Shown: positions 10,082 to 19,845 of the stretch, in pieces
Numbering within the stretch: the stretch's first letter is position 1
How the letters are laid out: every line of letters starts with the position of its first letter
NCBI GenBank assembly: GCA_950022655.1
Contig: OX465580.1
Location: forward strand, 4,139,122 to 4,203,121
Source: Alentia gelatinosa
Lineage: Eukaryota; Annelida; Polychaeta; Phyllodocida; Polynoidae
Reading direction: 5' to 3'
Length of the DNA: 64,000 bases
Notes under the pieces: generated by a model
Databases searched by the model: none
The model's input: only the letters and a program-made list of their open reading frames with translations
Told to the model about the DNA's origin: nothing
Position numbers and translations under genes: made by a program

Positions 10082-11942
10082 TCATGCCCTCATTTCTTTT
10101 TTTTCTTTTTCTCTCTTTCTTTTCCATCTCGGTGGGCTAGGACTGCGGGAACGACTAATTTCGTCATCCTCATCCCCCTCGTCTGGCACGTCCACCTGAA
10201 TCATAGCCTCACAGGTTCGAGCACTGTACCCCACATTAGGAAGAACCTCTCTCCTCTTACTCCTCTCTATACTATAGCATTTCTTATTCTTACAGCATAG
10301 TAAAAATCCTTGCTTCCCAATCTTTTCTCGAATCTTATAACCTGTTTTTGTAAGATACAAAAATACTACAAATCCCACTACTATTGCTAGGGTTACTATA
10401 AACCAAAACCACCAGGCTCTACCTGATACGCTAGCTTGTATAGTTTTTATTCTTGATACAATTCTACTACGAGGAGGGATTTCAAGGGCATTAAAGGAGG
10501 GAAAATTTAACTCAGATATGCCGCTAGTCTGCCAAACTTTATGCGTTCTTATTGGGTACCGGGAAAAATTCAACCAAGACAAATCTACGGGCTGTGGTGG
10601 TGGGATGGTTATGTTGTGGAAAAACCGAGTAAGGGGCAAACCTCTAAGATTCCAGAAATCGGTGTCAAGTCCACATCGCTGGTCTACTTGGATAACATAA
10701 CTTCCGGCAGTTAATTTTCCAGTAACTGGACTTTTATGAGGACATGCATAGTGGTAAGTTGTGTCTTCTGTTTCTACAATGAATCTATTTAGGGGAGTTG
10801 AGACTATTCTAGATGGTGGCGGTCGCCCAGTGTAAAGTGTCACCGGACACTTGGCTTGTTGTTCCGCGTCTCCATTTATTAACCCATGCAAACACGGTTG
10901 TTGCCGTCTATCATACTTCACCCCTGATTTACACGCTCGCGGGTCTGGACCATAACATTCATACGGGAAATACAGATCTTCAGTCGTCAAATCTAGAACA
11001 AACGGTTGTGGCTGGCGGATTTTTATACATTTCTTCCCTTCACATACTGCCATGGTGTTTACAGTGTATAAACGCTGCTCATGGGACCCGAATAAAGGTG
11101 CTTGCAGGACACAAATGGCCTGGGAGTCGACAACTATTATCTTCTCCACCCGGACATAGGCATAGTAAGCTAGGGTATTAACTTGTAGGCCGTTATCTTT
11201 TGAAGAGAGTATTTTCTCCATTAATGGCACAGGCACTACTTGATCAGAAACAACTCGTGCTTCACAGGCGACCCGTACGCTAGAGGCCTCAGCCACCGCT
11301 GCTTCGTAACTAGTTAGATGTTCATCTATTAAATCCATCACCACCGTGAATCCCAGTACTACCCCATTATACTCAACAATAGGTTCCATATGACTTAGGC
11401 GTATTATGTTTCCTTCTTGCGCGTTTTGCCTTTGTATTATTGAGTTTACAGTATGGGTCAACTTCTCTTCCTGCACTCCCAACAGGTTTACTTTGGCAAC
11501 TAGTCCTATTTGTGTGTCTACCACACCCTCAATCTCTTCCGCCAATGCCAAATCTGCCGCCTGCAGGGCTTCAATATCGGCTTCAGTGGCTGTTCCAAAT
11601 AAAAATGAAGAAATTTTTCCCACTATATTCAAAAGTCCCCTCTTCCGTCGACTGACATGCCTTATCCGCGTCCGAATGACAGCAAGTCTTCTCAACAAAT
11701 TTTCGGTGAAAGCCAGTGCATCTGTGTTGGGGTGGTTAAAATTATATCGCATTTGTTTTTCTCTTATGCGATTCTCTATACTGTCACACATCTGCAGCCA
11801 TTTCACATCCAGTGAATGGTCGGCCGTTAGGTATACATAAACTTGGGCATAAGAGCGTATCTCTCTCACCTCCTCTTCATGAGATATAATGGCCCCAGTT
11901 TCTATCCTGCTTATCTCCTGTCCGCTGGATAGCGTCAGGCAC
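10082..11942 (-). CDS. env: Env, baculovirus-F-like fusion glycoprotein (main exon)
   Basis: Class I-type surface fusion protein that would mediate particle entry. The frame runs open from a splice acceptor (AG at 11943-11944, after CATCTTGTTTC) to 10082. Counting from the in-frame GTG at 11869, it has a furin-type site RRKR at residues 74-77 (nt 11639-11650), then a hydrophobic fusion-peptide-like stretch beginning GLLNIVGK, then heptad-like helices, a Cys-rich ectodomain and an N-glycosylation motif. A membrane helix lies at about 485-504, followed by a 90-residue basic/acidic cytoplasmic tail. Layout and cleavage context match errantivirus Env and baculovirus F. There is no ATG near the start. 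A leader exon at 16912-17045 supplies ATG and phase. Confidence 0.9.
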
Positions 11943-11960
11943 CTGAAACAAGATGAGGAC
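11943..11960 (-). promoter_or_regulatory. Splice acceptor for env mRNA
   Basis: Pyrimidine-rich CATCTTGTTTCAG immediately upstream of the env frame, just after the pol stop codon (11961-11963). The first exon base completes a codon left open by the donor at 16911, in the env frame. Confidence 0.75.
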
Positions 11961-14900
11961 TCAGTTAGTACAGAGTCTCACCGTTTCCAGCCATGAATTC
12001 CAATTAATTTCAAAAGAATTAGGACACCCCCTGCTCTTACTCGAGGAAGTGTTAACAGCAGCTGCTGCCGGCGTAAGGATTGTGGACAGATGGGGGTTTG
12101 GGATTAAGGGAATCGGGGTAGCTTCGGCAGGTGGAAGCCTTGATTCTTTACTCATTGGGGCAGGCACTGGATCTACCTCCTCATACGACTTGGCTTCAGG
12201 AATGACCCGAGCATTCCTTTGGTTAACTCTAACGATGCGTCCCGTTTCGAGTTCCTCTACGCGGAGACCTCCGTCATGATTGGAGATCACCCGGTAGCCG
12301 GGCTGCCACTTAGGCTGCCCTTTCCGGGGAAAGAGAGCGCGCACCGTGACAAAGGCCCCAACGGGTAAGCGTTTAGCCCGACCCGGCTCTTTTGTCTTAT
12401 AGGCGGCTCTTGTTTCCAGGCGGAATTCACGCAATAGGCTCTGGGCTAGCCGTATTGCCTGTAACCTTTCACCTTCGTCAGGGTTTCCGGTAGTGGTTCG
12501 GGGCAGGCGCGCTTTCCTACCATACACTGATTGGTACGGGCTGATGCCGGCGGGACCAGCCGTAATTCTATACGCATATAGCGCCTCGGACAGGTACCTT
12601 GTCCATTTTCGTGGGTCTCCCCCTGTTAGTTTCAATAGCAACTTCTGGATGGTTCCATTGAATCGCTCTACCATCCCATTGGACTGGGGATGATACGGCG
12701 AGGTCTTACGGTGTTGAACACCATTATTTCTCAGCCATTCCTCAAAATGGGACTCTGTGAATTCCCCACCATTATCAGTCACTACGGCTGTGGGGAGCCC
12801 ATATCTGGCCACTATCTCCCGTGAGAAGGCTTCCCACACAGTAGCAGATTTCTTTGATGCTATTGGTATTGCTTCTACCCAGCCAGTGAGATGATCTATA
12901 CACGTTAACAGGTACTGTCGACCTCTTTGATCTCTAGGGAAGGGTCCCACCAAGTCCATTCCCCAGGTGTGGAACGAACACGGGGGCGTAGGCATTTGTC
13001 CCCTTGGGGCAGCAGCATTCGCCGGTGTGAGGGTGTTACATAACACACAGCTACCTATGTACTCCCTAATGGTTCTCCGCATTCCGGGCCAAAGGTAATT
13101 TTCCTGTACCCTCTTTAGGGTCTTTTCTGGGGCCGAATGCCCCACTTCTCCATGGCAACGATCTACTACTTTCTTCCTATACTGCTGGGGTAACATCAAC
13201 CGAGGATAGGTACCTCCGTTTTTAAATGGTTCTGCTATGCTATACAGGATTCCCTGATATATCACATAACGGGTTTCGTCTGTCCCCTGCTCAGCCTCAA
13301 TGAACCCATCTTTGAACTGTTCTTTCTGGAGCTTCTTCAAAGCCAGAGGATCAATGCTGTCAGTGTTCCAGACGTCTGGGGTTTCTGACGCCCAGGTCTC
13401 CTCCCCACCTTGGTCACTATCTGGGGCTACACTTGCTATCCTAGACAGCATATCTGCCCGGACATTTAACTTTCCCTTGTGATACAAAATCGGGGCGGCA
13501 TACTCGGATATCTGGATCGACCACCTTTGGAGCTTGGTATTCCTGATTTCTGATTGGAAAAGACACCTTAAGGGCTTGTGGTCCGTATGGATTTCAAAGG
13601 AGGCACCCCCTCCCAGGTACGGGTGTAACTTCTTAAGGGCATACACAATAGCATAGGCTTCTTTTTCTATGATAGGCCACAATCGTTGACGATCGGACAG
13701 TTTGTGCGAGACATAATGTATGACCCGTTCTACCCCTTTATCATCTTTTTGGACAAGGATAGCACCAATGCATCGATCAGATGCATCGGTGTATAAGATG
13801 TAGGGCTTGTTAACATCGGGGTGCGCTAAGACAGGTGCTTTGGTCAAAGCAGCCTTCAGCTGGTCGAAGGATTTTTGATGTTCTTCACCCCAGATAAACT
13901 CGTTCTTTGGTTTAGTCAACTCCGTCAGTGGCACCGCCAGGGTCGCGAATCCTGGAATGCACTGACGATAGTATCCTGCCATACCAAGGAAACTTCTTAC
14001 TGCCGATCTATCTTTTGGCGGTTCCATATTCCTTATGGCCTCAGTTTTCGACTCATGGGGGCGGATGCCCTCAGCATCGACCACATACCCTAGCAATTCT
14101 ATTTGGGTCTTATAGAAGCTACACTTTGATGGTTTTACCTGCAGACCCGCCTCTCTCAATCTGTCAAGGACCTTCCCCAGATGTTCTACATGCTCTTTCT
14201 CGTTCTTGCTATAGATAACAATATCATCTATGAACACCATGCAGCAGCGCCCGATGAGCCCTGTCAACACTTTGGTCATGGCTCGTTGGAACTGAGCCGG
14301 GGCATTCTTTAATCCAAAGGCCATTCTGGTGAACTCAAAAAGCCCGAGATGACAGGTAAAGGCCGTCTTTTCGATAGAGGCGGGGTCCATAGGCATCTGC
14401 CAGTACCCGGACTTAAGGTCTAGGGTGGAGAAAACCTTGGCCCCCTCTAGTGTGTCAAAGATATCTTGAATATAAGGCAGCGGATAAGCATCACCTTTTG
14501 TCATTGCATTGATTTTACGGTAATCTACACAAAACCGAGTACCACCGTCCTTTTTCGGGACCAGGGTAATGGGAGACGCCCAGGGGGACGTGCTCGGCCT
14601 TACTACCCCATCAGCTAGCATTTCTTGTACGCATTGTTCTACCTTTCCTCTTTTGTCCAATGGCATTCTATAGGGGTTCTGATGAATAGGGCCGCTGTCA
14701 CCTGTGTCAATCACTGCTGGCGGCAGTGATCGAGCAACTCGGACTAGCGTCTCCTTTTCACTAAACACATCCCGATACCTCGTTAAGACGTCATTAACGA
14801 GGGAACTACTCGACATTGGAACTTGGGATACAGACATTACAGGACCACAATACTGTGATGGATTGGTTACAAGCGGATATACTTTCTCTCCTAGCCTCAT

Positions 14901-15272
14901 TATATTTTGTACAAAATCGATTACACATGCCCGGCGGCATAGATTGGACCCGATTAACAAATCGACTCCCCCTGCATTATCGCACACTAAAACCTCTGTA
15001 GGGAATCCCCCTATATTGACAGTACAGGTACCCCTTACAGTCAGGGTGTGTCCGGTTATACTCCGCACCATGGGCGGTTCTTCTAAAGGAATAAGCTTTG
15101 GCAAGCGGGTATACAATTGAGCGGTTATAAGAGTATGTGTACTACCAGTGTCTATCAGGGCTGTTACCTGTACTCCTTCTACATCGAGTCGTACCCTAGG
15201 TCGTACGGCTCCTGTCGCGCCGCAACAGCGCCCATCCCCTGGCCAAGGGGTGAGGGCTGAGGGCTTAGCTAG
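11961..15272 (-). CDS. pol: Pol: protease, reverse transcriptase, RNase H, integrase
   Basis: About 1,103 codons in the -1 frame relative to gag, with no stop from the frameshift site. Numbered from 15272: protease active site LIDTGS at 40-44, upstream of the first ATG at 15116; reverse transcriptase with TLDLKSGYWQ and the catalytic FIDD at about 347-350; RNase H with LYTDAS; an integrase H-x4-H...C-x2-C zinc-binding domain; and an integrase core with WGMDLVGPFP, VTDNGGEF and NGMVERFNG supplying the D,D,E triad. A basic C-terminal tail follows. This is the domain order of Ty3/gypsy elements. The product copies and integrates the element. All catalytic residues that I can see are present. Confidence 0.95.
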   Translation of the reverse strand, partial: LAKPSALTPWPGDGRCCGATGAVRPRVRLDVEGVQVTALIDTGSTHTLITAQLYTRLPKLIPLEEPPMVRSITGHTLTVRGTCTVNIGGFPTEVLVCDNAGGVDLLIGSNLCRRACVIDFVQNIMRLGEKVYPLVTNPSQYCGPVMSVSQVPMSSSSLVNDVLTRYRDVFSEKETLVRVARSLPPAVIDTGDSGPIHQNPYRMPLDKRGKVEQCVQEMLADGVVRPSTSPWASPITLVPKKDGGTRFCVDYRKINAMTKGDAYPLPYIQDIFDTLEGAKVFSTLDLKSGYWQMPMDPASIEKTAFTCHLGLFEFTRMAFGLKNAPAQFQRAMTKVLTGLIGRCCMVFIDDIVIYSKNEKEHVEHLGKVLDRLREAGLQVKPSKCSFYKTQIELLGYVVDAEGIRPHESKTEAIRNMEPPKDRSAVRSFLGMAGYYRQCIPGFATLAVPLTELTKPKNEFIWGEEHQKSFDQLKAALTKAPVLAHPDVNKPYILYTDASDRCIGAILVQKDDKGVERVIHYVSHKLSDRQRLWPIIEKEAYAIVYALKKLHPYLGGGASFEIHTDHKPLRCLFQSEIRNTKLQRWSIQISEYAAPILYHKGKLNVRADMLSRIASVAPDSDQGGEETWASETPDVWNTDSIDPLALKKLQKEQFKDGFIEAEQGTDETRYVIYQGILYSIAEPFKNGGTYPRLMLPQQYRKKVVDRCHGEVGHSAPEKTLKRVQENYLWPGMRRTIREYIGSCVLCNTLTPANAAAPRGQMPTPPCSFHTWGMDLVGPFPRDQRGRQYLLTCIDHLTGWVEAIPIASKKSATVWEAFSREIVARYGLPTAVVTDNGGEFTESHFEEWLRNNGVQHRKTSPYHPQSNGMVERFNGTIQKLLLKLTGGDPRKWTRYLSEALYAYRITAGPAGISPYQSVYGRKARLPRTTTGNPDEGERLQAIRLAQSLLREFRLETRAAYKTKEPGRAKRLPVGAFVTVRALFPRKGQPKWQPGYRVISNHDGGLRVEELETGRIVRVNQRNARVIPEAKSYEEVDPVPAPMSKESRLPPAEATPIPLIPNPHLSTILTPAAAAVNTSSSKSRGCPNSFEINWNSWLETVRLCTN

Positions 15273-16786
15273 TTTCCCTGGTTGGCTGGAGGAGCCACAG
15301 GCGTAGGAAAACTACCTTTGTTTTGGCAATCGTACCTCCAGTGCTGTTCTCCACAATAGCAAGGACGAGTCGGGGGTCGAGCCCGACACCCTTCTACTAC
15401 ATGGCCGATCTGGCGACACCTCTTGCAGGCATCTTCTGCCACTTCTTGCGATCTAGCCCCACTAGAAGAATCTGTAGGCCCGGGCCCATCCCTGCAATCA
15501 TTTGCAAAATGACCCAACCTATTACACCGGAAACATTTATCCTGTGGGGTGGCTGTACGTGGTTTCTTTTTTCTTGGATTTGTATTGGGTTCGGTTTTCT
15601 TCTGAGTGCCTTGCACTGCTAAAACTTGTTTCATTTTATCTCTCATTTCCTGATGGGACCTATTGGCGGAAGCCACCTCCTGCCTCAGTTCTTCTACTAC
15701 ACCCCGCAAGAGGGCGGTTTCATTGACTTCTTGTTCGAGTGAATTTATCTTCCCACTATCTCTAGGTTTAAGATAGTCTTCTCTTTGACTATATGAGATA
15801 ATCTGTTTTATGGCTACCCGGAGGGAGATAGGTCTGCGGGACGCAATCCTACATGCTGCTGTCCTGTCCTCCATCCCGCTAAGGAGATCCCTTATTAGGT
15901 CGGATTGATCTTGTGGCAGGTTTGCGTATCCCTCATTAAAGAGAGTCTCAAAGGCAGAGACATAGGCACGGATAGATTCCCCTGATCTCTGAGCTAAATT
16001 TCTTAACTTATCTCTCTGGGCCTGTTGGAAATCTGCTGATACATACGCATGGGCCAGGGTGTTCTTTATTATAGGCCAGGTGTTCTCAGGGTTGGTTATT
16101 AGTCGTCTCAGGCTAGCCCCCAAAGGATCAGAAGCTGTAAGAGTTGCTACCTTGAGACGTATGTTTTCCGGTAATTTGTCTAACTCCCTCAGCCAAGCTA
16201 GGGTTTTGGCTGGGTTTGTTCCCTCACACCTACCTACATCGCGAGAATAACGACCCAATGAATGGTTATCAGCCACGGCCGCCAATAACTTAGTCATATT
16301 CTCATCATCCTGTGTTCTATTTATACCTTCATCCTCATCTATCTCAGTTGCCTCATCATCCGTATCCTCATCTACCTCAGTGAGATACGTATACCTCGTT
16401 CTCACCTCCTCTCTATCTCCCTTTTTACTCATTTTTGCTTTCTCTGCACTACGCTCTGCAGCGTCGGCACTACTATCTGCAGCGTCGGAAAAATCAAAGA
16501 TACTACTAGGCTTGGCTTTAACGGACTCTGTGGTACTTTCCTTACTTTTCCCCCTAGCTTCGGACCGAGAAGCGGTGGTTTCCTCTTTATCTGTCATTCC
16601 CAATCGTCGGTTACCTCGTTGTACAGTATCTGTCTGCAACCCTACATTCCGTAAAACTTTACTACATGGGGAGGTGGTGGTGGAGGGATCGGAGATGGAA
16701 GGGGTAGAGGTGACCCTAGGGGGGGCGGAACGTGGTAGGGGGGTATTCTGTCTGGTATCATATTTATGCCTGGGTGTATCAACCAT
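15269..16786 (-). CDS. gag: Gag: capsid and nucleocapsid polyprotein
   Basis: A 505-residue frame starting at the ATG at 16786. It has a charged, Ser/Thr-rich N-terminal region, an acidic stretch (about 145-160), then a capsid-like segment of helices (about 170-320) of the retrotransposon gag type. A coiled-coil stretch follows, then zinc knuckles CFRCNRLGHFANDC and CKRCRQIGHVVEGC (both CX2CX4HX4C) and a third degenerate CxC-H-C cluster near the end. It packages the RNA. The frame ends in TAG at 15269-15271, directly after a slippery heptamer that gives access to pol. Confidence 0.93.
   Translation of the reverse strand: MVDTPRHKYDTRQNTPLPRSAPPRVTSTPSISDPSTTTSPCSKVLRNVGLQTDTVQRGNRRLGMTDKEETTASRSEARGKSKESTTESVKAKPSSIFDFSDAADSSADAAERSAEKAKMSKKGDREEVRTRYTYLTEVDEDTDDEATEIDEDEGINRTQDDENMTKLLAAVADNHSLGRYSRDVGRCEGTNPAKTLAWLRELDKLPENIRLKVATLTASDPLGASLRRLITNPENTWPIIKNTLAHAYVSADFQQAQRDKLRNLAQRSGESIRAYVSAFETLFNEGYANLPQDQSDLIRDLLSGMEDRTAACRIASRRPISLRVAIKQIISYSQREDYLKPRDSGKINSLEQEVNETALLRGVVEELRQEVASANRSHQEMRDKMKQVLAVQGTQKKTEPNTNPRKKKPRTATPQDKCFRCNRLGHFANDCRDGPGPTDSSSGARSQEVAEDACKRCRQIGHVVEGCRARPPTRPCYCGEQHWRYDCQNKGSFPTPVAPPANQGN
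15272..15278 (-). promoter_or_regulatory. -1 ribosomal frameshift site GGGAAAC
   Basis: On the minus strand the heptamer reads G GGA AAC in the gag frame (X XXY YYZ), and the next codon is the gag stop TAG. Slipping one base back gives GGG AAA CTA, which enters the pol frame. That frame is open from here through the protease motif. GGGAAAC is an established class of retroviral slippery site. I did not model a downstream pseudoknot. Confidence 0.85.
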
Positions 16787-17236
16787 CTAGGTATAGGGTC
16801 TCCCGTTCAAAAAGAGGGTTTTAGAGATACTGAATTAAATTTTCATGCCACATTCCAAATACAATGCCCGAACCCATTACTACCATGCAAAACAGATGTA
16901 CTCCTACTCACCAAACCAGACACAGGGTTGTCGCAGCCAGCCTCCCGAGGTTCTGAGGTCTCCACAGCCTAGGTGGGCAGGTGTTCCCTCTATCACTGTC
17001 GACACTCTCCCGTGGGCAGAACCGTGATGAGTTGTCTCGTTCCATCGTCCTGTGTCTGTCTCTACACACCACTTCAGATAAAACACCAGCTATCAGTTCG
17101 GCTCTCCTGAGCTAAACCAGACTATGAGGACATAACAGTCAGTGTCGGATGCACGGTAAAGTGGGTGTATACCAGAGATCCCTGTGGTGGCTGCCTCCTC
17201 AGGGTCCATCACGTTCGTCACTTCATACTATATGTT
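16787..17236 (-). other. Provirus leader between PBS and gag
   Basis: About 450 nt of untranslated leader. It contains the env leader exon (16912-17045) and its splice donor, and presumably the packaging signal. Confidence 0.6.
16912..17045 (-). CDS. env: Env leader exon (start codon and first half of signal peptide)
   Basis: An ATG at 17043-17045 opens 44 codons plus two bases up to a consensus donor GTGAGT starting at 16911. The two leftover bases plus one base after the acceptor at 11943-11944 complete a codon and enter the env frame without a stop. Hydrophobic residues on both sides of the junction together give a signal-peptide-like segment. Without splicing, the frame stops within the donor sequence. 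The intron removed would be 4,969 nt, covering gag and pol. This is inferred from sequence; no RNA was seen. Confidence 0.68.
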
Positions 17237-17254
17237 ATCACGTCGGGGTCACCA
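17237..17254 (-). promoter_or_regulatory. Primer-binding site for tRNA-Trp
   Basis: Eighteen bases on the minus strand, TGGTGACCCCGACGTGAT, two bases after the 5' LTR end. They are complementary to the 3' end of animal tRNA-Trp and, as I recall, identical to the binding site used by avian leukosis/sarcoma viruses. This primes minus-strand DNA synthesis. Confidence 0.88.
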
Positions 17255-17256
17255 TT

Positions 17257-18789
17257 TGTCAGATGGGGCCTATTGTAAGCTCGTCCACACCTCCTGCGTG
17301 CTGAGTTGCTTCCCCCACTGAAACCGCTATGGTCGCACAGTGGGGTGAGGCTCCGTAACAAAACAACTCTAGTGACAACGTGTGGCTGAAGCTGAGGAGA
17401 AGATGGATCTGCCGTATGCCGGCAGTCGCTTTATTATATATTGGAATACATTTAGACGTCACAACGGGTGAGTACGTCACAAATTCACATACCATTCCTT
17501 TTACAGATTATACCAGGCGTGGTAGTTGGTTCCAAACATGGTTACATTTTATTCTATTGGTTACAAATAGTCACGTGTAAAGACAAGACGCTCTCCCAAA
17601 TATAGAGACGTCGTTTCCGTCACACATGCAGAGACAAGACGCTCCCCCAAATATGGAGACGTCATTTCCGTCAGGGGGTCTCCATCCCATAATATGAAGG
17701 GAACCGCAAAGATGTTTGCGCGTCCCTCCGGGAGGATCCTGACATGTCCTGCCACGTGCAACGTCTTGAGGTAAAACCTCCACATACATAGCTTACACAA
17801 AAGGATATATATTAGCTTGGAAAATATATTAGCTTGGAACAGATAATAATTGTTAGGGAAGATAATATTTTCAGGGAAGATAATAACTTTAGTATTTCTC
17901 CCTTCTCATGCACAACAGGTATTCATCCCTAATCATTTACCACAACTGAAATCTTATTTCTCACATAAGAAGAATTACGGTTTTCCTTTAACATATAGAA
18001 GCATGCACACATGTTTCCCCTTGAGAGCGTGAGAAAGCCGGACATGCGAGCAGGGGTTCTCATACACAAGCTGTCATGAGCTCGTCATGAGCGACGACTT
18101 GTTGAGACTAGAGGCGGATATAACACGGATGTGCACATAAACACAGCCACGCGGAGACAGGAACTTTCCCACCGGCGACTTTCGCCTCTCTCTTCCATAT
18201 AATATATATTTTCCCTGTCTGACCATGTTTAAGTCGTATCTATAAAGGGGAAACATATATAGGCAGAGAATAAATAATAGGAAACATATATGTATATATA
18301 TTAATACTTCTGGCCACATGCCCAGGAGAAACAATAAAAGAATCGGGGTATTTCCTAGAAAGAAAAGAAATTCTCCTGTAAGAGTGCCGCTGTATCTTAA
18401 TGTAACATACTATTTATAGTTAGACTTCAGTGATTTGCTTAATATTAGTTTTCCCAAGTTTTTCTGTGATATTGGCTATTTATGGCCGCACGCGACATTG
18501 GCATCGTCGTACGCGACATTGGCATCGTTATGCGCAAAATTGGCATCGTCGTACACGACATTGGCATCGTCGTACGCGACATTGGCATCGTCATGCGCAA
18601 AATTGGCATCGTCGTACGCGACATTGGCATCGTCGTACGCGACATTGGCATCGTTATGCACCATTGGCACCGTCGTACACGACATTGGCATCGTCGTACG
18701 CGACACCGGCATCGTCGTACGCGACATGGGCATCGTCGTACGCGACACCGGCATCGTCGTACGCGACATGGGCAGGGCCGTACGTGACA
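17257..18789 (-). repeat. 5' LTR of the provirus
   Basis: 1,533 bp, TG...CA, essentially identical to the 3' LTR. It should hold promoter, transcription start and polyadenylation signals. The U3 array of 21-bp units is at 18470-18789. AT-rich stretches near 18200-18310 could hold the TATA element, but I could not fix one. Confidence 0.95.
18470..18789 (-). promoter_or_regulatory. U3 array of 21-bp CCAAT-containing repeats (5' LTR)
   Basis: The same array as in the 3' LTR, about 14 units of 21 bp. It occupies the first 300 bases transcribed-side of the 5' LTR, the usual place of viral enhancers. A single C/T difference from the other LTR lies in this array. Confidence 0.6.
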
Positions 18790-18794
18790 CTGTT
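18790..18794. repeat. Target-site duplication, right copy (CTGTT)
   Basis: The same five bases as at 3973-3977, directly after the last CA of the LTR. Confidence 0.92.
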
Positions 18795-18868
18795 TGTGTC
18801 GGTTGTGGTTTCTTTTCTGTAGCACCACCTCCTCCCTGCACCTTGTTCCCGGGGTTATTAGGTAATTC
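18790..18868 (-). pseudogene. HGSNAT: HGSNAT exon, 5' part, cut by the provirus
   Basis: The upstream half of the disrupted host exon. The acceptor is AG at 18869-18870 after GGTCCACTTC. The frame reads from GAATTACC through a Gly-rich, Lys/Gln/Thr-rich linker (GGGGATEKKPQPTQT) up to the CTGTT duplication at 18790-18794. The other half is at 3936-3972. The linker corresponds to the poorly conserved cytosolic segment before the conserved DTFRG motif in HGSNAT. Removing the provirus and one duplicate keeps the frame open. Confidence 0.78.
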
Positions 18869-18879
18869 CTGAAGTGGAC

Positions 18880-19630
18880 CAAGGCGATTTATCTTTATTT
18901 CAGAGTGTGGCATCAAAACGGAATAATTTACGCACCTTTAGCCCTTTCACTGTGCAGCATAGCACCAAAATACACACCCTAAAATACACCACTGCAGTAC
19001 CTTTTTCACTCTTGTGGTACGCTGGCACTTTTCACAATATCCCAGTGACGTCTTAATATCACACCTCTATGGTAATCCAAAAGAATTAGGATGTTATCTG
19101 ATAGTAATGACATCAACTATGATATAGTTTTACATAGGTTGGAGAAATATTATCACATTATTCATTAAAAAATAGCAACTACTCAAATTTCAGAAATGAT
19201 GCCTCAAGTATACTATGCCCAGGAATTTTTTGTTTTTTGTTTTTTTTGGTTTATTTGGCACAAATCACCACGAGGATGGTCTTCCTTTGTGCGTCATTCA
19301 GGTAGTTACAGATTTCTTCTGCCATCATACATCATCAGTTTTAAGTACAAGTTATTGGTTCGTCCATAAACGGACCATGTGGGTCAAGTATTAATGGAAT
19401 AGTGGCATAACAGAATAGTAATATTGTAATAACAAAATTAATATGATTAGGACAGTGCCAATGATAAGAATGATGAATAATGATTGTGGTTGATTATAGA
19501 TGAACTATAGTGACAAAAGGTGTACTGTACCATTGTAGTGTGTTCATTCTGCGTCAGATCCACAGATCGTCGCCAGGACAACATATTTTGGAAACGGCCC
19601 GCACTGCAGTGACAAAGACAATGTGATAAA
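18880..19630. other. HGSNAT intron, no gene seen
   Basis: AT-rich unique sequence with a poly-T tract near 19230-19250. The missing HGSNAT linker exon could be here or in 22.1-23.2 kb, but I could not recognise it. Confidence 0.5.
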
Positions 19631-19805
19631 GGCCCGGCCCCACTGATTGTGATGCGATTGTCGCAAGTCCATAAAAAGCCATAAACGCCGGTCGAGGGTC
19701 ATAAAAACGGAGCCGCCCGTCGCATCGCACACAATCGCTCCTGTGGGGCCGGGGATGCGCGCATGTGCGATTGTGTGCGATGCGACGTATTCATCGCATC
19801 GCACA
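19630..19805. mobile_element. MITE-like element, GGCCCGGCCCCAC ends
   Basis: About 130-180 bp with GGCCCGGCCCCACTG at the left and TGTGGGGCCGGG inside the right part. Between them lie repeated GATGCGA/TCGCATC segments. A second copy, with the same internal AAAAGCCATAAACGCC-type core, lies at 63354-63525. Confidence 0.75.
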
Positions 19806-19845
19806 TGGTCATGAAATGTTCATGAGGAGGGTTTTACTGAAGTCT

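Larger units (their letters stand above)
3978..18789 (-). mobile_element. Endogenous retrovirus-like Ty3/gypsy element with env and an extra ORF
   Basis: A 14,812-bp provirus in the minus orientation. In transcription order it holds: 5' LTR, PBS, env leader exon, gag, -1 frameshift, pol, env, an accessory BTB/RING-like ORF, a long repeat-rich 3' region, PPT and 3' LTR. It is flanked by CTGTT duplications. Gag, pol, env and the accessory frame show no internal stops, and the two LTRs differ by only one base that I noticed. This points to a young and possibly active copy. RT and integrase are of Ty3/gypsy type (RT motif FIDD, GKLN-containing RNase H end, H-H-C-C zinc-binding integrase). It has inserted in the same direction as HGSNAT, inside one of its coding exons. 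Confidence 0.93.

Noticed and set aside
11867..11869. GTG at 11869 as the env start codon
   Set aside because: The frame is open upstream to a strong splice acceptor, the resulting protein would lack a signal peptide, and a phase-matched leader exon exists.
10813..15726. Plus-strand frames opposite env, pol and gag
   Set aside because: Shadows of the minus-strand retroviral genes with no independent features.
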